Assembly (NCBI GenBank): GCA_009746045.1
Contig: RPFO01001283.1
Span: 1-64,000 of the forward strand
DNA from: Mesostigma viride
Lineage: Eukaryota > Streptophyta > Mesostigmatophyceae > Mesostigmatales > Mesostigmataceae
Direction of reading: 5' to 3'
Length of the DNA stretch: 64,000 nt
Shown piece by piece: positions 57,171-64,000 of the stretch. Position numbers and translations under genes: made by a program. The stretch's first letter is position 1. Every line of letters starts with the position of its first letter. The notes under the pieces are model-generated. The model saw nothing but the letters and a program-made list of their open reading frames with translations. It did no database searches and had not been told where the DNA came from.

Positions 57171-60100
57171 TTATTTCTTGGCAGCCGCCGTGACGTTGAA
57201 CTTGAAGTAGATGATGTCGCCATCTGCCACCGTGTAGTTCTTCCCTTCCTGATGGTACTTGCCCGCCGCCTGCAAAAGGCACACAACAAAAACCAGGAAA
57301 GTAGTATGGAACGGTGACGTTGCATGGAAAGCGGGAGAGGGATGGGGGGGGGGGGGGGGCGAAGGGTTGAAAACATTGACCTTTGAAAGAAGAGTGCATT
57401 GCCTGACCTTGAGGACGCAACCATCAAGGCACGTAGGCATGCCTAGAAAGCTTTGCCAATCAGCACATCAGGCGGCAGTAGCAGGCAGAAGGCGATGGAT
57501 GACCTGTGTACAATGCGCCAGCTGGCGGTCACTTATACAACGAGGAAGCATTAATAAACTAACGAAGTTACATAGACTCCGTCCTCAGTGGGACAAGGTC
57601 AAAGCAACCACGATGGGTGACATTATATTGTGCATGCGCAATACCCTTGCTTACTACATCATCCGTGAGGCAAATACAGAATATGGAAGGCCGTCAGGTG
57701 CACAAAGACCATACATAAATCCAGCTTCTTCCAGATTTCTGGCCTGCGCTGGTGGTCTCTTTGATACAGAACATGGAAGGGTATCAAGTGCTCAAAGAAA
57801 AAAGTATTACTTCCAAAAAGGGACAAAAGAAAATGAGCGCAACAGGGAGCTAAAAAACCCAAATGTCCCCATGTACAGCCTGTGCACTACTTTACAATAC
57901 TACCTCCGGTGCATTAAAATATCTCAAGAGGTGGTGAACTAAAACATCTCGTTTTCACATACGCTAGAAGATGCGATGCCGTGGTCACAAATATAGGAAT
58001 TTTAAAAAGCCTTTTCCAGGGCAACATGCCTAGAGTTGTAAATCCAAGGCCTTTAAAATGAAATCTGAGTGTGGCTAGCTACAATAAAAGTGCCATAAAA
58101 TCACCCGTTAGGGGGTTGCCTGAGCCTAGGCAGAAAAAACGAAAAAATGGCCGTGCTAAATTAGTTTAAATGAGAAATAGAAACAAGACAAGACGTTTGG
58201 CGTTGGAGTGTGCTGGATATCTAGTTGGGTCTCATCCTACCCATTTTGGGGGCAATTAGCAGGCAATTTAGGCACATAATAATACCATAGTGCACATCTG
58301 CATTTCTTCAGGCAATTTTCAGCACGAGTCTCCATTTGGACCCAAAGCGTCATTTTGGCTCATAACATCTTTACATTAGCAAGTTGCAGCAATACTTCTA
58401 CTGCAGCACTCTTAAACTTGAATACTTGATTAAAAAATTTGGCATCTTTACAGCCTTATTCAAAGGCACTTTGAAGCTGCTGGCATTCATCATGACCGCA
58501 AAATAACTGTGGTACAGTGCCCTTGAACCAAGCCTTCAAAACCAAAATCTTTAAAGCAACTGCTCTACCTGTTTCACTTCCTCATTTCCTTAAAATACTT
58601 TATCATATTTGATAACAAGGCAGACCATCATTTTAACCTGCAGAGATTATGCTGCAGACTGTGGGTAAAAGGCACATATGCTTTCCCGTATGTGCGGTTA
58701 ATGCAGCCGACAAGCCTCCGCTGATTCTCGCTGCCATTTTCACGAGCAATATCTGCTTTCTCGCGTTGCAAATCCTCTGGTAGCTGAGTAATGAGGAAAT
58801 ACCAACCTAACTCGCCAGCTGCTGCGTTTCTAGGTCGATTGAGGCCTCGCCCGTGTGCCTGCTGCAGCCTTGGCTGCTCTCGGGTTGCCGGCACAAGATT
58901 GCGTCACCAATCGTCCGGAATTCTGGTCCATATGCTGCCATTTGTACCCAATTACTTTCAATACCTTGCTGGCAAAAACCCATGTCGTGGAACATCGAAC
59001 AACGCAACAAAAACCGCTCAATAAAATATGACCCCCTGCAGGTCTTTGGTGCGGAAATTAAGCAAGAAATCAGGTACAACCAACCTTAAAAGAAAACATA
59101 GCTACGGCCAGTGTTTTTAGTAAGGGTTTTTGGCACGCGTCAGACGGCTGACACGCCGCCGTTGGCGGCGCGTCGGACGGCTGACACACCGCCGTTGGCG
59201 ACGCGTCAGCCCATAGCAGTTGGGGGCGGGGCCCAGCTAGGGCCTCACTATAAGACGGAACTACCCTCAGGCCTCAAGTAATGTACCGGGGGATGGGGGG
59301 TGGGGCAGTCACATTATAGTTACCCTAAGGGCAACAAAACTTTTTAACAAAATATTTTTTATTATCAAAATGAGCTTGAGATTTAAATGGTAAGTGATTG
59401 GTACTTGATGCATCAAGCTCAAACAAAAGCTAGCACGTCTGGATGTGTATAAAACAAGAGCCCTTAGCTACGGATTATAAGACAAACTGTCTAGCACCTG
59501 GATCCATTGTTGTCAAGACTAAAGACAGGTACCAGCGCTGACTGCACCTCCCGGGGCTTGTGCCTCTAGCCTCACCTAAGCCACTATCAGTCAGTCAGTA
59601 CAGCTCCAACTCATCATCCTCGGTTGACCTTTTCCTCTTGTTCCGCCTTTCAAGTTCCCTCACGGCCTTGGTTACATCGACGAGAGTGGGACTACTGGGT
59701 CCTGCCCCGTTGGCGGTTTGCCTCTTAAAAATATGACGAAATCGCCACGGAATGAAACCTTTTTAGGAATCCGCCTCCTTTCGACCCCATGGCCAGGTGT
59801 GCCCCAAGCCCCAAACATCGCTGAAGATCCGCGAGTCAGGTACAAGGCAATGTAATGCAGAAATACGAAAAAATGTTGCGTAGACTTACGGATAGGCCGC
59901 TGAGGTTGATCGACGAATTTTATTTCCTACCGCCTCGGCATGATACCTAAACCGATGCAACCCGCAGGTTGCAAGAAAAGTAGAAAACGCTCCTACCAAA
60001 TAGCAGCTGCTATTAAAATGCATCCATCGTAAGTTTACGTATGCTTTGCTTACAAAGTATCCGCTAGCGCTGCGACGGCTATCGCCACCTCGGTGGCTGC

Positions 60101-63100
60101 ACCAAATAATTATACTGTCTCGCGTTGGCAAGCCAGGCAGACGGGCCGGCAGGTCTTAGCATACCGGTAATTAAGTCACCGAAAGGTGTGAGGTTCCACA
60201 CGGCCAAGTGCGGCCCACATTTCAGTCAGTCACAATCAGTTTCAGTCAGTGCACGAAAATCTCAAGTACGACTCGGTGGGCCTGGATGGGCTTATACTTA
60301 AAACTATGTACAAAAAAGCGAATAGAAGTTGACGCGGCGAACCTGTGGCCCAGGCACATGACGCGTGAGGCTTGGTGCACGTCAGACGACTGACGCGCAG
60401 CCCAAATTTACGCGTCAGTCGCCTGACCCGCGGCCTAAATTTACGCGTCAGCCGGCTGACGCGCGGGGTAAAATTCCTGACGCGTAAGAGCTGGCGCTTC
60501 AGCCCGCTGACGCATGCGTCACGTTACTAAAAACACTGGCTACGGCCCCCAATACCAAACAAGCTTTCATGCGCAAACGTCCCTCATAATAAACAAAAGC
60601 TTTATTGCCGACGCATTCCAAATAAGTCTAGCGAGCATGAACTCCATGGCCAGTGTACCACTAAATTGGAGTTGTAGTTACTGCTGGTCGCAACGCACTC
60701 ACGTGAATTTCCAGGTCTGGCTGACCTACCCCGAGTATCCGAGATCCGGTACGACCTACTTTTACTGTTCAAACCCTCTCAGCGGATCAAAGCGCCGGAT
60801 TTTTCTTTTGTGTTAATTTACCGTGTGCCCCCCCTACAACGCAACTTTTACACCCCTATTTTTTGGGGGTACTTTTGGAGGTACTCCTGGTTTGTACTGC
60901 TAGTGCTGCCACCCTTTGGGCCCAAAATAGAACTATCCCTACCCTTCCAGCATATCTAGTTTGCAGGACCACACATGCCCTATTTTACATGGAGCCCTTG
61001 TTGCCCCACCATGAAATGTTTTTAAAAAAGAAAAAAAAAGGCTTTTGAGATATTTTAATGCACCGGAGGTAGTATTAGTCTACTATAAGTATGCATCCAT
61101 TTGTGAACCCTAGCCAAGATCTCTGAAAAGTTCGTTCCTTAGATGCATCACTAGCATGGAAAATGGTTACAATAGGCGGGCTGGGGTGATATCAAGATGT
61201 CGAGGATCGTGTAGCAAAACAGTGAGGCATTTTCACGAAGAGCCCGACAAATCAGTACTAACCCATATACCAGCTGGTAGCTGGCTGCTATCATGTTAAG
61301 AGACATTGGGTAAGAAAAATTAGCAAATTTAAAAAATTTGCAACAGGCATGTCCATAATATCTTACCTTCATTTCTGGCCTGTGCTGGTTGTCTCATAAA
61401 TGAGATATTGTCTCATAAATAGGATATCGTCTCATCATTAGGATATTGTCTCATAAATAGGGTATCTCACCTTCACCGCTGAATCACTGCCTTCCTTCAC
61501 CAGGTCTTCGTACTTCATGACCTGAAGGGTAACGACGTGAACCAAGCATGAGAGATCATGGCCGGGCGCAGCAAAACCATGTGAAAAGTCCGAAAACCAA
61601 GCCATGCGTGGAGTGAAGCCACGTGGACAGCCAAAGTTCAGTCTTATCATTAATATTTTATCGACAATTATGTTTTACACATGGCTGTCAAAACATGATG
61701 CAACTCTTTGCAGGTCCACATGCATGTCTCCTACTACCTTCACGTCTAAGAACCCCCTCATAAACATACTTGACCGATCATACCTGACCGATCTAACATG
61801 GGAGTTCATTTCTGGGGCCATATGATGCTTCACTTCCCTAACTAGAAGCCCTCAACCAGACAGATAGGTAAACTAGATGTAAGCATTGCTAATGGTCTAT
61901 GCAATGAGCGTACTCGAATGACCTCTATGCTCACCCCCCAGCGCAGTGGATGTTTGAAAAAAATACGTAACCAAGTGCAGCCGAAGCTTCTTCATGCTGA
62001 ATCTCAGGCAAGTGCAGACGATGCTTCTAACTGCTACCAAACTACAACCAAGCAGCTGGCTGCATACCTAAGCTGGAACTCACGAAGAAGATTTATAGAA
62101 CTGCGACAATAACAATATGATGCTTCTAAATATTGCGAGGCAAAGGCACATGCAGGTTGGATTTGTCACCCGGGCGTGCGCATACCTCCGCACAAATGAA
62201 GCCTCTCTCAAAGTCTGAATGGATGGCTCCCGCAGCCTGGGGCGCCTTGGTCTGTTTCCGGATGGTCCAGCACTTAACCTGAAACCAGCCAGAAACGCCA
62301 ACACATGTTCATTAGCAGATGTTCACAGTTAATCAGTAGGTGGTACAGCTTTGAAACCTGGGAGGCGGCCCCACACACATCAACCCACGTTGTTCACGTT
62401 AAATTAGTAGATGGTTCAGCAATCGACCTGGGAACCGGCCACACACCTCGCCACAAGGTGATTAGAGGAGGCACCCATTGGTCAATAGATGGTCCAGCAT
62501 CTAGCCTCAACCTGCCACACAAATCGCCACGCGGTCCTTACAGGCATTATTAGCTACTCTAAATCATTGCTAATTATTTATTCGTAATTATGATCGCTAT
62601 GATTCCACATTTATTACTCAAGTTATTCAACCCAAAAGGTTGAACACCCTTGAGGTCATAACCACACCGACAAGGTCGCCTTGGGCATTCCCGTTACATT
62701 TGCAAACCCCTTGGCACTAAGTGATTCCGCGGACCTATCAGTATGGCAACCCCAGCAGTACAGCAGCAGCGAAAGCCCGTCGAGGTGGCCATGGCAAGCC
62801 AGTACCACAACTAACACTCACCTCATCCAAGCCGCGCGCAAGCAGATAGAGTATAGCAACTGCAACCTGGCACGTCCTTTTAGCCACGTCGATTTAGGCA
62901 TGTCATCTATACTCGCCTCACTTGCCTCGCACATAGTCATTCTGGCAAGCCACTACTGCCAACAGCGATCACCTCAAAGCTGTACAACAAGCTTTAACTT
63001 TGTAGACAAGACGCCATCCCCCGTGAACGCAGTCAGCTCACCCAGTTGTCGAGGGCTGCACAACACAAGGCGCCCCCCCCCCAACACACTTCTTAGTGCT

Positions 63101-63744
63101 GGCGTCAGTTGCGCTCACCTCGTCGGAGCCGCACGTGAAGAAGTAGATCAGATGGATCGCGGTGTAGCCCGTCTTGATGATCTTGGGCAGCGCGCTGCGA
63201 GGCAGCATGGAGGGGGGGGATATACATGGGATAGATAGGATGTGATGGCTTTAACCCATGGCTTTCAATAGCCTTGTCTTGATGATCTTGGGCAGCGCGC
63301 TGCGAGGCAGCATGGAGGGGGGGGATATTCATGGGTTAGATGGGATGTTAGGCCCATGGCTTTTTTCTTTTCTTTTTTTAAAACCTTGCCTTGATAATCT
63401 TGGGCAGTGCGCGGGAGGGTCGTGGGGGTGGACCGGGGGGGTAAATAAATCAAATAGACTTTTATTATAGAAGACATTCCCACGCCATCTCACCTCATGG
63501 AGAACACTCCAGCATCTATAACGCCCACCTGGTCACCTCGTCCTCCTTGAATTGGGCTTTTCCTCCACACGAGTTACCTAGCTCATGAAGAATACGACAC
63601 TAGGCAAGTAGTCCAGTCACCCACCTCGTCACCTCGTTGTCCTTGCAATACTTGGCCGCCTCCTCCTCGGTCATGTCGGCCAGTTTGGTCTCCAGCACGC
63701 CGCTGAAAGGGATGATTGGGTCCTCTGGGTGGTGCTCCTTGATC
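57171..63744 (-). CDS. OLA1: Obg-like ATPase 1 (YchF family), 3' five exons
   Basis: The only host gene found. Minus-strand exons: 63744-63625, 63194-63119, 62278-62186, 61521-61471 and 57269-57171 (stop 57173-57171); upstream exons lie beyond the window. All junctions are GT-AG and in phase. The exons encode, in order, the [15 protein letters not shown] block, [40 protein letters not shown] and [23 protein letters not shown], and [20 protein letters not shown] ending AAAKK. This is the end of the helical region plus the complete TGS domain. OLA1 is a cytosolic P-loop ATPase that binds ribosomes and acts in translation and stress responses; the P-loop exons are not in view. The protein looks intact and plant-type. 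Two introns contain copies of their own 3' splice junctions, and the last is swollen by nested transposons. Confidence 0.93.
57900..61072. mobile_element. mariner/Stowaway-like element in OLA1 last intron
   Basis: Perfect 28-bp inverted ends starting CTACCTCCGGTGCATTAAAA lie at 57900-57927 and 61045-61072, with TA on each side (57898-57899 and 61073-61074). The CTACCTCC start and TA duplication fit Tc1/mariner-type (Stowaway-like) elements. The total is 3.17 kb, or about 1.74 kb without the nested hAT. No D,D-type transposase frame is visible, so it is probably non-autonomous. Confidence 0.85.
59109..60538. mobile_element. hAT-like element 5, nested in the mariner-like element
   Basis: Flanked by the 8-bp duplication GCTACGGC (59101-59108 and 60539-60546), with inverted ends CAGTGTTTTTAGTAA. 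Subterminal repeats are of a different type from the CGTATTATACG family: GCGTCAG-CGGCTGAC-like units at about 59138-59210 and 60375-60520. No transposase is recognised among the short interior frames. Confidence 0.9.
61388..61465. repeat. About 19-bp tandem repeat in OLA1 intron
   Basis: Four imperfect copies of TGTCTCATAAATAGGATAT next to the donor site of the 61471-61521 exon. Confidence 0.85.
62315..62535. repeat. Degenerate tandem repeat resembling an OLA1 acceptor region
   Basis: Three units of roughly 70-75 bp (AGTAGGTGGTACAGC, AGTAGATGGTTCAGC, AATAGATGGTCCAGC, each followed by CCTG-rich and CCACAC sequence). They resemble the start and acceptor of the adjacent exon (ATGGTCCAGCACTTAACCTG at about 62262-62281). 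Confidence 0.7.
63171..63430. repeat. Tandem copies of OLA1 exon start plus acceptor
   Basis: The stretch CTTGATGATCTTGGGCAGCG, through GCGAGGCAGCATGGAGGGGG, which spans the 3' splice site and first codons of the exon 63194-63119, is repeated at about 63276 and, more diverged, 63384 (spacing about 105 bp). Only the lowest-coordinate copy continues into the full exon. Confidence 0.9.
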
Positions 63745-64000
63745 CTGGTGGCGTGGTGGGTGGAGCGTGAAGACGTGTTAGTTGGTGCACACGTCACGAG
63801 ACATAAGCGATAAGAGGGGATGAATTCATTACTAATAAATCATAAATGAATGACAAATAAATCATACATTAATGATACTGCTACATAGACAATACATTAA
63901 TAATAAAGAGCAATGGGAGAGGACGATGGGGAGGCGCTTCTTAATCCTGGAGTTGGACACATGCCAAAGAAGAAACGTGGAGGTACAAAGAAGGGTGAGG
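63745..64000. other. OLA1 intron, window end
   Basis: Upstream of the 63744 acceptor there is no further OLA1 exon before the window ends. The sequence is AT-rich with TAAATCATA-type short repeats near 63830-63870. Confidence 0.6.

Noticed and set aside
57257-57942. 227-codon plus-strand frame across the OLA1 last exon
   Set aside because: It is antisense to a conserved spliced exon and runs into intron sequence and a poly-G run with no recognisable motif.

Overview
This window is a eukaryotic nuclear segment made almost entirely of nested transposable elements, with one identifiable host gene at the right end. That gene is the 3' half of OLA1 (Obg-like ATPase 1, YchF family) in five exons on the minus strand. 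Its protein reads like the plant/green-algal type (LIYFF, DEVKCW, GFICAE blocks), so a green alga is my best guess; the species cannot be fixed. I see no bacterial operons, CRISPR arrays, or rRNA or tRNA genes.

Layout. 1-1700: hexamer microsatellites and a minisatellite. 1788-6980: a 5'-truncated chromovirus (Ty3/gypsy) fragment ending in an LTR and carrying a hAT-like element. 6981-18955: the 3' part of a copia-like element (outer copia), split by a complete second copia-like element on the minus strand (inner copia, 9522-18341, 5-bp target duplication). 18956-23118: no firm assignment apart from a small retroelement-type protein tail. 23124-37326: a complete, very young chromovirus (gypsy-1; by eye its two 573-bp LTRs are identical, TSD GCACC) interrupted by a 3.4-kb hAT-like element. 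37394-38078: an L1-ORF1-type retroposon copy. 38859-39314: a pure (AAC)152 array. 39418-51740: an old, diverged, GC-rich chromovirus (gypsy-2) broken by a miniature LTR element (holding a hAT and a second retroposon copy), a piggyBac-like element, a solo LTR and another hAT. About 51890-56520: a decayed LINE on the minus strand holding a second miniature LTR element. 57171-63744: OLA1, whose 4.2-kb last intron contains a mariner/Stowaway-like element that itself contains a hAT.

Element boundaries rest on target-site duplications and terminal repeats read directly from the sequence: 5 bp for LTR elements, 8 bp for five hAT-like elements, TTAA for piggyBac-like, TA for mariner-like, and 9-10 bp for two retroposon copies.

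The most unusual biology is in the LTR elements. Gypsy-1 encodes an RNase H1-N/viroplasmin-type ORF before gag, a chromodomain, and a large unrecognised third ORF in the envelope position. That third ORF has a homologue in diverged gypsy-2. The gypsy-1 LTR also contains a small Arg/Gly-rich reading frame that differs from another LTR copy mainly at synonymous sites. Both copia-like elements place a retropepsin-like domain between integrase and reverse transcriptase. The inner copia and both miniature LTR elements share non-canonical AGTT...AACT ends. Frameshifts are frequent, often at short homopolymers, so sequencing error cannot be separated from decay here.
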